Shown in pieces: positions 17,288 through 25,219 of a DNA stretch of 26,868 nucleotides (position 1 is the first letter of the stretch; each line of letters starts with the position of its first letter). The translations under genes and the position numbers were made by a program. This DNA is from an uncultured Halieaceae bacterium (lineage in GTDB: Bacteria > Pseudomonadota > Gammaproteobacteria > Pseudomonadales > Halieaceae): contig CAJXZI010000004.1 of the NCBI GenBank assembly GCA_913063005.1, forward strand, positions 1 to 26,868, written 5' to 3'. Below the pieces are notes generated by a model that worked only from the letters and a program-made list of their open reading frames with translations, was not told the origin of the DNA and searched no databases.

Positions 17288-18249
17288 TTTACTTGGCTCG
17301 CGAATCGGTCACCCACCACCAAGCGGTCTTTGTGGCCGTTCATGATATCTGACACCGACATAGGCTTCTTGTTGGGTAATTGAAGGCGCGTGATCACTAG
17401 GACACCGTCACCACAGGCAACTGTGAGTCCGTTCTTGGTCAATGCAAGCAAGGTCCCCGGTGGTTCATTGGCGTTTAAAGCCGAGGCACCCACCTCCGCT
17501 TCCCAAATCTTTATGCGTTCATCGTTGTAGACACTAAAGCAGCCGGGAGCTGGCGAAAGTGCTCTGACTTTGCGACAGATGTCTTGAGCGGGCCGGCGCC
17601 AATCTATTGCCGCGTCTTCCTTTGTTATTTTGTGCGCATACGTGACGCCATCAGCAGGTTGCGCCGTTGCGCCGTCGAGCGACGATTCCAAGTCGTTAAG
17701 CGTAGCAATCAATGTGCTCGCGCCGAGCACTTCTAATGCTTGCGTTAAGGACTCGGTGGTGTGTCGCTCACTGATATCAATGGTGGCCGTAGAAAGCATA
17801 GATCCAGTATCAAGTCCTTCGTCCATCGCCATGATGGTCACTCCGGTAGTGGCGTCACCTGCCTCAATCGCTCTGTGAATAGGTGCAGCACCACGCCATC
17901 GCGGCAAAAGCGATGCATGAACATTGATACAACCCAGTCGTGGCGTGTCCAAAATTTGCTTTGGCAGTAACAAACCGTAAGCGACGACGACCATGACGTC
18001 CGCATTAAGTCTAGCGAGCTCTGCCGTCGCCTCCTCATTTTTCAGCGTAGGCGGTTGGAGTACAGGAAGTGCGTGTTCCAAAGCGAGTTGCTTTACAGGT
18101 GATGGGGTCAGTCGTTTGCCACGACCCGACGGTCGGTCGGGTTGTGTGTAGACAGCGACGACGTCGTGACTGGATTCGATCAGTTTTTTTAGGTGTGCAG
18201 CTGCAAATGCGGGCGTACCCGCGAAGACAACTCGCAGTGATGTGCTCAT
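17284..18249 (-). CDS. fmt: Methionyl-tRNA formyltransferase
   Basis: Fmt formylates Met-tRNAfMet with 10-formyl-tetrahydrofolate, the step before translation initiation. The 321-aa protein has the formyltransferase fold with the catalytic residues N109, H111 and D147, equivalent to E. coli N106, H108 and D144. They sit in INVHASLLPRWRGAAPIH and MDEGLDTG. The tRNA-contacting loop RPSGRGKRLTPSPVK (39-53) and the C-terminal OB-like domain from about 205 are present. It starts 3 nt after the def stop and overlaps rsmB by 4 nt. The def-fmt pair links addition and removal of the formyl group. Confidence 0.98.
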   Translation of the reverse strand: MSTSLRVVFAGTPAFAAAHLKKLIESSHDVVAVYTQPDRPSGRGKRLTPSPVKQLALEHALPVLQPPTLKNEEATAELARLNADVMVVVAYGLLLPKQILDTPRLGCINVHASLLPRWRGAAPIHRAIEAGDATTGVTIMAMDEGLDTGSMLSTATIDISERHTTESLTQALEVLGASTLIATLNDLESSLDGATAQPADGVTYAHKITKEDAAIDWRRPAQDICRKVRALSPAPGCFSVYNDERIKIWEAEVGASALNANEPPGTLLALTKNGLTVACGDGVLVITRLQLPNKKPMSVSDIMNGHKDRLVVGDRFASQVK

Positions 18250-18252
18250 GGT

Positions 18253-18759
18253 TTAGGCTCTGCGTCGCTGTTCTTTTTCTAACCTTTGGCGGATTCTTTG
18301 TCGCTTGAGAGGGCTCAAGTAATCGACGAATAACTTGCCTTGTAAATGGTCCATTTCGTGCTGAAGGCAGACAGCGAGAAGTCCCGTGACCGTCTCGTCA
18401 ATGGCGGTGCCCTCTTGGTCAAGCGCAGTGACACGGATGGCTTTTGGACGCTCAACTGATTCACTGAAGCCCGGAACAGAAAGGCAGCCCTCCTCAAATC
18501 CATCGAGTGACTCGTCGATAACTTCAACGCTTGGATTGATAAATACGCGTGGTGTGGAACGGTCATTCGAAAGATCAATAACGATCACTTGCTCGTGAAC
18601 ATCTATTTGTGACGCGGCTAAACCAATACCGTTCGCGTCGTACATGGTTTCGAACATGTCTTCTACCAGTGTTTGAATCCTGCGGTCCACGGCCTCAACG
18701 GGTGCCGCTTTTGTGCGCAGTCGTGGATCGGGGAATTCGAGTATTTTTCTAATGGCCAT
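18253..18759 (-). CDS. def: Peptide deformylase
   Basis: Def is the Fe(II)-type hydrolase that removes the N-formyl group from new proteins. The 168 aa match E. coli. All three motifs are complete: GIGLAASQ (44-51), EGCLSVP (90-96, metal ligand C92) and HEMDH (134-138, ligands H134 and H138, catalytic E135). It is the first gene of the operon def-fmt-rsmB-trkA-trkH. A good -10 box lies about 90 nt upstream. The C-terminus is a basic helix (KRQRIRQRLEKEQRRR), as in other gammaproteobacteria. Confidence 0.98.
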   Translation of the reverse strand: MAIRKILEFPDPRLRTKAAPVEAVDRRIQTLVEDMFETMYDANGIGLAASQIDVHEQVIVIDLSNDRSTPRVFINPSVEVIDESLDGFEEGCLSVPGFSESVERPKAIRVTALDQEGTAIDETVTGLLAVCLQHEMDHLQGKLFVDYLSPLKRQRIRQRLEKEQRRRA

Positions 18760-18847
18760 GCTTTGGTCTCAAACGCTGTGTGGATGGATTAGCAGACTTT
18801 TGCACCTATTCGTGCTTGTTTTGACAGCAAGCTCAGCGCAGACTCTC

Positions 18848-18875
18848 ATTATACCGGTAAGCACAGATACGCCAA
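18848..18875 (-). promoter_or_regulatory. Candidate sigma-70 promoter for def-fmt-rsmB-trkA-trkH
   Basis: On the minus strand a perfect TATAAT (18853 down to 18848) is preceded at 16 bp by TTGGCG (18875 down to 18870). Transcription would begin near 18841, leaving a leader of about 80 nt before the def ATG. A perfect TTGACA on the plus strand (18821-18826) faces it and may belong to the divergent LysM gene, but the best -10 at normal spacing, TCTCAT at 18844-18849, is weak. Confidence 0.5.
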
Positions 18876-18945
18876 TTTTCTTTCATCAGTGACGTTAAAC
18901 AACGACGGACTTGAGTGAAAACTGAAAGATCGGAGAACAAACATT

Positions 18946-20124
18946 GTGGGACATTATCTTTTATCTGAGCTGAAATTTTCTACGCTTAAAAAGGCTCAGC
19001 GACGATGTTTAGAGCCGTTTAATCACCGCTGTTTGAGCACTGTATATTTCCGTCAAAGAAATTTGTGGTTCCTTCCTAGCCTGTTTGCTGTTGCTATCTT
19101 GATATTGCCAACGGTTAGCCTTGCTCAGTCGGCCATTCCTCGACTTGCAGAAAACGCGCCTGATACCTATGTGGTCGAGCGTGGCGATACGCTTTGGGAT
19201 ATTTCGGCACTTTTTCTTAACGAGCCTTGGCGTTGGCCGGAGTTGTGGCGGGTCAATCCTGATGTCAGGGACCCTAACCTCATATACCCGGGAGATACCT
19301 TGTACCTCCGTTGGGAAGACGGCGAACCAGGCGTCTATTTAACGGCTGGCAAATCTTACGGTGGGTCTTCTGATGTGGTGAGGCTCAGCCCAACCGTCAG
19401 AGTCGAACCACTTGCTGCTGCGATAGATGCACTCCCTAGAGATGCAATAGATCCCTTTATCACGCGTCATCGGTTTGCCACACAATTTGACCTCGAAGCG
19501 ATGCCCAGGATTATCAGTGGTTATCGTGGGCGTTTGATTTCAGGTATGGGCGATCGGATCTACGCCGTTGGCAGATTTGCAAAAGAGGACCAACAGTTTG
19601 ACGTGGTGCGTCCGGCCCGAGAAATTAGGCATCCGGAGACGGGAGAGATGCTCGGTACATTGCTATCCGCTGTTGGCCGGGTGGTGCTGTCGCAGCGGGG
19701 TTCGGGCGATGATCAGGCCAGTCAATTCGACGTATTGGCATCTCGTGAGGAGTTGCGTGTGGGTGATGTATTGCTCCCTGTTGAGGATCGCGAGCTCGTT
19801 GCTCAATTCGTGCCTCAGGTGCCTACTATCGACTTAGACCCAGGTTTTATGCTTTCCCTTGAGAGTGGTGCGACGCAAATAGGTGCTCTAGATATCGTTG
19901 CAACAACCTTTGGTGAGGCAGAAGAGGTAGAGGTGGGAACCCTCCTATCTATCGCCAAGGTGAGCGAACCGGTCAGGGATCAAGTTAGTGGTAAGCGCTA
20001 CACCCTTCCTCGGGAGATTGCAGGTACCATGATGTTGTTTGCTGTCTATGAGCGCGCAAGTTTCGGCCTGGTTCTCAATGCAAGCCAGCCACTATCGGTT
20101 GCGGATAGGTTGGTTAACCCTTAA
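18946..20124 (+). CDS. Secreted LysM-domain protein (PA0020-like position)
   Basis: This exported protein probably binds peptidoglycan. From GTG at 18946 (GGAG 10 nt upstream) it has 392 aa. A hydrophobic signal segment covers about 40-58, with a likely cleavage after SLA at 60. One LysM domain follows at about 74-121 (TYVVERGDTLWDISALFL to PGDTLYL). The remaining 270 residues have no motif I recognise; similar long C-terminal parts are known in LysM proteins encoded between def and dprA in Pseudomonas. The signal peptide has an unusually long, basic 39-residue n-region. It is divergent from def and 47 nt before dprA. Its precise role is unknown. Confidence 0.85.
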   Translation: MGHYLLSELKFSTLKKAQRRCLEPFNHRCLSTVYFRQRNLWFLPSLFAVAILILPTVSLAQSAIPRLAENAPDTYVVERGDTLWDISALFLNEPWRWPELWRVNPDVRDPNLIYPGDTLYLRWEDGEPGVYLTAGKSYGGSSDVVRLSPTVRVEPLAAAIDALPRDAIDPFITRHRFATQFDLEAMPRIISGYRGRLISGMGDRIYAVGRFAKEDQQFDVVRPAREIRHPETGEMLGTLLSAVGRVVLSQRGSGDDQASQFDVLASREELRVGDVLLPVEDRELVAQFVPQVPTIDLDPGFMLSLESGATQIGALDIVATTFGEAEEVEVGTLLSIAKVSEPVRDQVSGKRYTLPREIAGTMMLFAVYERASFGLVLNASQPLSVADRLVNP

Positions 20125-20171
20125 ACCAAAATGAGCTGCACGGACGCAGCGAGATAACTCAAGGATGAGTG

Positions 20172-21557
20172 ATGTTGGTAAAGCTCGTATGCGAGGGTGT
20201 GCGGCCTGAGCATTGGATCGGTTACGCACAATACATAAACCAAAACGTGAAAGATCATGCGTCGGAGCACATAGTCGACGTTGTAAAAAAATCCAGAGTC
20301 CGGCCCGCAACTGGGCCCGTCAACGATGATTCAGTAAGACCAATGCGAGCTGATCCGATAGCGGAGTCGTCACATGGATTTACCTCAGATGAGGTTTTAG
20401 AGACGAGCGCGAGCCTCATGCTCATGACTCGATGGCCCAACCCTGAGGCGGTCTTACAGGCGGTTGCCACACCCGAATTAAATGGGTGGCGCAAAAGTAT
20501 TCTCGAAGCGAAAAGCCCGCCACTCCCGAAACAAGCTTGGATAATGGGTCGAACGGCGCCGCAATACTCTCCACTTTTGGCCGAGTGCCAAGACGCACCT
20601 TCCTTTTTGTTTGGGCTTGGTGATCCCGATTGTTTCGATCGTCCTGCCATCGCCATTGTTGGCAGCCGCCGCCCATCTCTGGATGGAATAAGGCTGGCCG
20701 AACACTTTGGCTTTGAGCTTGCAAAGGCAGGCTTCGTGATTGTTAGCGGTCTCGCTCAAGGCGTTGATACGGCTGCTCACAAAGGGGCACTGGCCGCTGG
20801 CGGCAGAACGATAGCGGTAATGGCCACGGGTATAGACACCGTTTATCCGGCTAGTAACCGAGGGTTAAGTGCCGATATCGAAGCTTCGGGTGCGGTGGTA
20901 ACAGAGTTTTTTCCCGGCAGTGCACCAAAACGACATCATTTTCGTCGCCGAAACAGAACGATATCGGGTTTATCGATTGCAACGGTAGTCATCGAGGCTG
21001 GCGTGCCGAGCGGCACGTTGATCACTGCAACAGCTGCCACTGAACAAGGGCGCGACGTCTACGCGTTACCGTGGTCGATCAACCACAAGCAAGGTGAGGG
21101 GTGTTTAAAGCTGTTGCTTGAGGGGGCTTTACTCGCGACCGATCCTCAGGATGTTATCGAGGGGAGTTGCTGGGCAAAGCCCATATCCGCCGAGGGCGCG
21201 CTCAGAAATCACCGAGCAAGCCACGGTATTGTAGATGATTTAGGCGAGCAGGATGCTCACAGCGCGGCCCAGCAAAGTGTGCTGTTGCAATCACGAACCC
21301 ATTTGCAATCACGAAGTAGTCGCGTGGCGTCTCCTGGGTCAAACAGTACTCCCCATGGGCCTTCGGATTCCACGCCCGTTCACGAATTAAGTGCGGAACA
21401 AAAAGCACTCTTGCAACTAATGGGCGATGGCGATCACTCAGCGGAGTCGCTCTCTCTGGCAATGGGGTCCAATATTCGTGACATTCACCGAGTTCTTACT
21501 TCATTAGAGGTCTCTAATCTGGTTGTCCGACATCGAAGCGGTTACAGCAAACGCTAA
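20172..21557 (+). CDS. dprA: DNA-processing protein DprA (Smf)
   Basis: DprA binds incoming single-stranded DNA and loads RecA during natural transformation. ATG at 20172 is chosen for AAGGA six nt upstream; a GTG just before it is in frame. The Rossmann core holds IAIVGSRRPS (160-169), SGLAQGVDTAAHKGAL (192-207) and RRRNRTISGLS (258-268). A C-terminal winged helix spans about 404-461. At 461 aa it is about 90 residues longer than usual. The first 80 residues match no family N-terminus I know, the usual SAM/HhH start is missing or greatly changed, and a polar linker covers about 330-400. The core is intact, so the enzyme should be functional. Confidence 0.93.
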   Translation: MLVKLVCEGVRPEHWIGYAQYINQNVKDHASEHIVDVVKKSRVRPATGPVNDDSVRPMRADPIAESSHGFTSDEVLETSASLMLMTRWPNPEAVLQAVATPELNGWRKSILEAKSPPLPKQAWIMGRTAPQYSPLLAECQDAPSFLFGLGDPDCFDRPAIAIVGSRRPSLDGIRLAEHFGFELAKAGFVIVSGLAQGVDTAAHKGALAAGGRTIAVMATGIDTVYPASNRGLSADIEASGAVVTEFFPGSAPKRHHFRRRNRTISGLSIATVVIEAGVPSGTLITATAATEQGRDVYALPWSINHKQGEGCLKLLLEGALLATDPQDVIEGSCWAKPISAEGALRNHRASHGIVDDLGEQDAHSAAQQSVLLQSRTHLQSRSSRVASPGSNSTPHGPSDSTPVHELSAEQKALLQLMGDGDHSAESLSLAMGSNIRDIHRVLTSLEVSNLVVRHRSGYSKR

Positions 21558-22032
21558 CAGTTTGAGTACGTTATTATTCCCACCAATTGGTGGCACAACC
21601 ATTCGCCGAGCCTGCCATATCAGCGGGCTTACTATCGAAGGTCTTATTCATAGCCGCTGCCTTGAGAATGGCAGTATCACGCGTGGCTATATGGAAAGCC
21701 ACGGCTTTAAGTGCTGAGCGATTAAGCGTTGGCTCTTAAGATGTAGCTGCTATTACATTGTTGTTAGTAGACAGTTGTTAACAATTAGCACCGCATTATT
21801 TTTCGGAGGCTAGGATTGAGGACTTCGAGAGATTCTTTGTTGGGCAAAGGGCGATCTAGAACAAGCAGCGATTTTAGCGACGCAGCAGAGAGAACCGCTT
21901 AAAGAAAAGCAATAGTTGATAGAGCGGCGTTGTCGCAGTGTCAGAGAAGCACCAAAGAAGTGCCAGAAAAGTGTCCTAGACACGGCGCCCAGAAGTAGCA
22001 GACACACAGAAGTAGTAGAAAAGGATTTTTGA
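21558..22032 (+). other. Structured non-coding stretch between dprA and tsaC
   Basis: 475 nt without a recognisable gene. It holds a perfect 14-bp palindrome CCACCAATTGGTGG (21580-21593) and two successive hairpins with 8-nt loops: CTGCC/GGCAG (21657-21674) and CGTGGCT/AGCCACG (21682-21703). A TTGTTAACAA palindrome lies at 21775-21784. A purine-rich tail (about 21890-22030) precedes tsaC and repeats CAGAAGTAG. Short open frames cross it (a TTG-started 51-codon frame to 21717; one at 21816; one from 21916 that ends directly before the tsaC ATG), none with known homology. It may be a leader, a small RNA or a decayed gene. Confidence 0.5.
21816..21902 (+). CDS. Possible 28-residue small protein
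   Basis: A TTG codon at 21816 follows GGAGG (21805-21809) at six nt, the best ribosome site in the dprA-tsaC gap. The frame encodes 28 polar residues (ending SDFSDAAERTA) and stops at 21902. There is no recognisable motif, and TTG starts are weak evidence. It could be a leader peptide for tsaC or chance. Confidence 0.2.
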   Translation: MRTSRDSLLGKGRSRTSSDFSDAAERTA

Positions 22033-22584
22033 ATGACACCTTCACTTCGTATTCGGCATGCAGCAGCTTGTGTCAGAGAGGGTGGCGTGATTGCCTGCCC
22101 GGCGGAGGCAGTCTGGGGTTTGTCGTGCGATCCGTGGAATCAGGAGGCAGTCGAACAGCTGTGTGCTATGAAGCAGCGCCCTATTTCTAAGGGGGTTATC
22201 GTTGCCAGTGGTGATGTGGCTGATTTTGCACCGCTGCTGGACGGACTGACGTCAAAACAAAGAGCAACCCTATTGGATTCATGGCCCGGTCCTGTGACTT
22301 GGCTTGTGCCACATCAAGATTTTTTCCCCTCTTGGGTAACTGGAGAGAGCACTGAGGTAGCAATCCGTGTAACCTCTGCACCTGCGCTGTCCAAGTTGTG
22401 TCGCGAATTGGGCGGGCCAGTGGTCACGACAAGTGCCAACTGGGCGGGTGCGCAGCCCGCAAAGCATGCGTTCCAAGTGGTGAGGTATTTTGGTGCGGGT
22501 GTTGTGATGGTACCTGGATCAGTAAACCTGCAGGGTCGACCATCGACGATAAAGCGCGCGACAACCGGCGAAGTGATGCGCTAA
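22033..22584 (+). CDS. tsaC: Threonylcarbamoyl-AMP synthase (TsaC/YrdC)
   Basis: TsaC makes threonylcarbamoyl-AMP from threonine, bicarbonate and ATP, the first step of the essential t6A modification at tRNA position 37. The 183 aa fit the short TsaC class without the Sua5 extension. PAEAVWGLSCDP (23-34) corresponds to the E. coli PTEAVFGVGCDP region. KQRPISK (47-53) is the KxRxxxK substrate-binding motif, and TTSANWAG is the STSAN-type loop. ATG 22033 has AAGGA 7 nt upstream. It leads the tsaC-hemF-aroE group, with hemF 42 nt later. Confidence 0.96.
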   Translation: MTPSLRIRHAAACVREGGVIACPAEAVWGLSCDPWNQEAVEQLCAMKQRPISKGVIVASGDVADFAPLLDGLTSKQRATLLDSWPGPVTWLVPHQDFFPSWVTGESTEVAIRVTSAPALSKLCRELGGPVVTTSANWAGAQPAKHAFQVVRYFGAGVVMVPGSVNLQGRPSTIKRATTGEVMR

Positions 22585-22626
22585 GCATCCCACTGAGTAA
22601 ACGGCAGATAAAAAGAAGGAAGTCCT

Positions 22627-23529
22627 ATGGATTTGCCAGCTGTTGAGCAGTATCTGAAAGGCCTACAAGCATCAATTTGTGATGAGCTGAGTGCAATAGA
22701 CGGGTCAGCAGAGTTTGCAACTGAATCTTGGGAGCGTCCTGAGGGCGGCGGGGGTATTAGTCGTGTATTAGCAGATGGCAGGGTGTTTGAAAAAGGCGGT
22801 GTTAACTTCTCCTATGTAGAAGGCACTCAGATGCCGGGCAGTGCAACGCAACACAGGCCTGAGCTGGCCGGGCGTAGTTTCAAAGCCATGGGTGTGTCAC
22901 TCGTTATGCACCCGAGAAATCCTTATGTCCCGACGTCTCATGCCAACGTTCGATGCTTTGTTGCGGAGAAGCCTGGCCACGACCCTGTTTGGTGGATGGG
23001 TGGAGGATTTGATTTGACGCCCTACTACGGGAGAGAGGAGGACGTCGTTCACTGGCACCAAACGGCCAAAGAAGCCTGTGATCCCTTTGGTGACGACGTG
23101 TACTCGCGCTATAAAAAATGGTGCGACGAATATTTTTTCTTGCCGCACCGCAACGAACCAAGAGGTGTAGGAGGTCTGTTCTATGATGACCTTAACGAGT
23201 GGGGTTTTGAGAAGACCTTTGGGTTCATGCGCTCGGTAGGTGACGCATTTTCGAAAGCGTATGTTCCGATTGTGTTGAACAACAAGGATCGACAATACGG
23301 TGAGCGCGAACGACAGTGGCAGCTTTATCGCCGAGGCCGTTACGTCGAATTCAACTTAGTATTTGACCGAGGCACACTGTTTGGTTTGCAGTCGAATGGT
23401 CGGACGGAAGCGATTCTTATGTCGCTACCGCCACTTGTTCGTTGGGAGTACGGGCTGACGCCGGATTCCGGTACGCCCGAGGAAGAGCTGCTCGAATATT
23501 ACTTAAAGCCCAAAGACTGGCTGGGATAA
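22627..23529 (+). CDS. hemF: Oxygen-dependent coproporphyrinogen III oxidase
   Basis: HemF decarboxylates coproporphyrinogen III to protoporphyrinogen IX with O2, a late haem step in the cytosol. The 300 aa match E. coli (299). The family motif FLPHRNEPRGVGGLFYDDL (171-189) is complete. The conserved histidines H95, H105, H144 and H174 and the GGGFDLTPYYG segment (125-135) are also present. AAGGAAG lies just before the ATG at 22627. The oxygen-requiring enzyme agrees with the aerobic oxidase genes at the window end. The order tsaC-hemF-aroE is close to that of Pseudomonas. Confidence 0.98.
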   Translation: MDLPAVEQYLKGLQASICDELSAIDGSAEFATESWERPEGGGGISRVLADGRVFEKGGVNFSYVEGTQMPGSATQHRPELAGRSFKAMGVSLVMHPRNPYVPTSHANVRCFVAEKPGHDPVWWMGGGFDLTPYYGREEDVVHWHQTAKEACDPFGDDVYSRYKKWCDEYFFLPHRNEPRGVGGLFYDDLNEWGFEKTFGFMRSVGDAFSKAYVPIVLNNKDRQYGERERQWQLYRRGRYVEFNLVFDRGTLFGLQSNGRTEAILMSLPPLVRWEYGLTPDSGTPEEELLEYYLKPKDWLG

Positions 23530-23577
23530 AATCGCCGTATAAAAAGAGAGTCCTGATATTTAAATTTGGAGCATTTT

Positions 23578-24396
23578 ATGAGGCGCTTTGCCGTATTGGG
23601 CAATCCAATCGCTCACAGCAAGTCGCCCGAGATTCATCATGCGTTTGCGGTTAGCTTGAATCACGAAGTTGATTACGGCCGCGTCTTAGTTGAGCCGGGC
23701 AATTTCAACGCCGTTGTAACTGAATTTTTTGCAAACGGTGGTGTTGGTCTCAACGTCACAGCGCCGTTTAAAGGCGAAGCCTTTGAGATCGCAGAAACTC
23801 GCACTGACGCTGCTATCGACGCCATGGCGGCTAACACCTTGTGGCGAGATAATGACGGAAAAATTTGTGCTCACACGACCGATGGTAGCGGTTTACTGCA
23901 AGACCTCGAGCACAATCTGGGCTGGAACGTCGGAGCAAAGAACATTCTGCTCCTGGGTGCGGGTGGCGCCATGCGGGGCATTCTAGGCCCACTTTGTGAC
24001 TGTCATCCAACCACTGTCCACATTGCCAATCGGACTGAATCGCGCGCTTCCGAGCTAGTGGGTTTATTTGGCAACCGGGGCAGTTTGAGTGCGGGTGGAC
24101 TTGAGGATATTCCCGACCGTCCCTGGGATCTGATTATAAATGGACTCAGCAGTGGCTGGGACGGAAGCTTTCCCGATCTCGTTATTGGTAACGTGAGCCC
24201 TGCCGCTGCTGCCTATGATCTTATTTACAGCGATAACGACACGCCGTTCATGGCATGGGCTCGTGCCAAGGGGCTCACCCGTGTCCAAGATGGCTTGGGT
24301 ATGTTGATAGAGCAGGCAGCTGATAGCTACGCAATTTGGCAAGGTGCACGACCAGAAACTGCTCGGGTGTTCGAGTTGTTGCGACCTAGCCGCTAA
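23578..24396 (+). CDS. aroE: Shikimate dehydrogenase (NADP+)
   Basis: AroE reduces 3-dehydroshikimate to shikimate in aromatic amino-acid synthesis. ATG at 23578 has GGAG (23568-23571) six nt upstream and gives 272 aa, the E. coli length; an in-frame TTG at 23566 overlaps that ribosome site and is rejected. All key residues fall at the E. coli numbers: S14 and S16 (NPIAHSKSP), catalytic K65 (NVTAPFKG), N86 and D102 (TTDGSG). The NADP loop GAGGAMRG covers 127-134, with NRT later. The 3' end overlaps that of the converging yrdA-like gene by 4 nt. Confidence 0.98.
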   Translation: MRRFAVLGNPIAHSKSPEIHHAFAVSLNHEVDYGRVLVEPGNFNAVVTEFFANGGVGLNVTAPFKGEAFEIAETRTDAAIDAMAANTLWRDNDGKICAHTTDGSGLLQDLEHNLGWNVGAKNILLLGAGGAMRGILGPLCDCHPTTVHIANRTESRASELVGLFGNRGSLSAGGLEDIPDRPWDLIINGLSSGWDGSFPDLVIGNVSPAAAAYDLIYSDNDTPFMAWARAKGLTRVQDGLGMLIEQAADSYAIWQGARPETARVFELLRPSR

Positions 24397-24959
24397 ACGC
24401 TCGATTCGTCGAGAAATGTATCTTTGAGTTTGACGTAGTTATTGGCTGAGTAAGGTAAAAATGCACGCTCTCGCTCAGTAATCTCGCGGACAGGTCTCGC
24501 GGGCGAGCCCGCGTAAAGCCAACCGCTTTTCAGGGTTTTTCCTGGTGTCACAAGACTTCCGGCACCGATCATGACCTCATCTTCGACGGTTACACCGTCC
24601 ATCACCACCGAGCCGATGCCAACAAGTACTCGGTTTCCAATCGTGCAGCCGTGCAGAACTACGTTGTGACCGACAGTCACGTCATCACCAATGGTAAGTG
24701 GGTAGCCTGCTCCGTTGAAATCGCTTGCATGGGTGATGTGTAGGATCGAGCCATCTTGAATATTGGTCCGGCTCCCAATGCGAATACGGTGCATATCGGC
24801 GCGAATCGCGCACTGCGGCCAGACGCTGACGTCATCGCCCATAACCAAATCCCCGAGCACCACAGCTGACGGATCGATCATGACGCGTTCACCTAATTCG
24901 GGGATATGACCCTGGTATGACCGAATATTGTCGGGACCGTTGTAGTTAGTGTTCGCCAT
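24393..24959 (-). CDS. yrdA: YrdA-type gamma carbonic anhydrase-like hexapeptide protein
   Basis: This is a left-handed beta-helix protein (188 aa) of the gamma carbonic anhydrase-like group. Hexapeptide turns run from about 28 to 150. The three zinc-ligand histidines are in place: H77 (ILHITH), H98 and H103 (VGHNVVLHGCTIGNR). The C-terminus YSANNYVKLKDTFLDE is the same type as E. coli YrdA. Relatives bind metal, but carbonic anhydrase activity is often weak or unproven, so function is uncertain. AAGGAAGG stands 7 nt before the ATG. In Pseudomonas this gene sits near prlC and a yheV-like gene; prlC is not here. Confidence 0.93.
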   Translation of the reverse strand: MANTNYNGPDNIRSYQGHIPELGERVMIDPSAVVLGDLVMGDDVSVWPQCAIRADMHRIRIGSRTNIQDGSILHITHASDFNGAGYPLTIGDDVTVGHNVVLHGCTIGNRVLVGIGSVVMDGVTVEDEVMIGAGSLVTPGKTLKSGWLYAGSPARPVREITERERAFLPYSANNYVKLKDTFLDESSV

Positions 24960-25147
24960 TTCGCCCTTCCTTTGCCGATTGTGCTGGTAACATTGTTGTC
25001 GCTGACGGTAAATATTCCAACATTAAATACGGGCGATAAGTAGCCGCTAGAAGCCACGCGATGATTTTGGCTGTATGGCCGTTGGGACGCTTTCATGAGG
25101 CGTCTCTGGGGAGGCCGTTTAAAGACCGAGAGGCTGTGTAAAGAAAT

Positions 25148-25179
25148 GCACGCCGCATCAATGCGTGCGCCTGAGGCGC
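25148..25179 (+). other. Overlapping hairpins in the yheV leader
   Basis: GCACGC (25148-25153) pairs with GCGTGC (25163-25168) over 9 nt. GCGCC-TGA-GGCGC (25167-25179) forms a tight second hairpin sharing two bases, so the two are mutually exclusive at the join. A further inverted repeat lies at 25084-25106 (GGGACGC/GCGTCTC, one G-U pair). The gap 24960-25251 holds no recognisable gene otherwise. Confidence 0.4.
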
Positions 25180-25185
25180 TAAGAG

Positions 25186-25219
25186 CGAGCAGTTTATAGA
25201 TACGAGCAGTTTATAAATG
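25186..25219 (+). repeat. 17-bp tandem duplication upstream of yheV
   Basis: Two units in direct tandem: CGAGCAGTTTATAGATA (25186-25202) and CGAGCAGTTTATAAATG (25203-25219). The first 13 bases are identical, and the unit length is 17. They end at the ATG of the mini-ORF at 25217. They could be a paired operator or a recent slippage duplication. Confidence 0.8.

Noticed and set aside
20135..20150. GCTGC/GCAGC hairpin between the LysM gene and dprA as terminator
   Set aside because: No T-run follows, and dprA begins 22 nt later, so termination here is unlikely.
21523..21717. 64-residue frame overlapping the end of dprA
   Set aside because: Its start lies within the dprA winged helix, there is no ribosome site, and the 51 residues after a possible TTG match nothing I know; kept only as part of the unexplained gap.
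22897..23295. 132-residue open frame opposite hemF
   Set aside because: Antisense to conserved hemF codons with no known domain.
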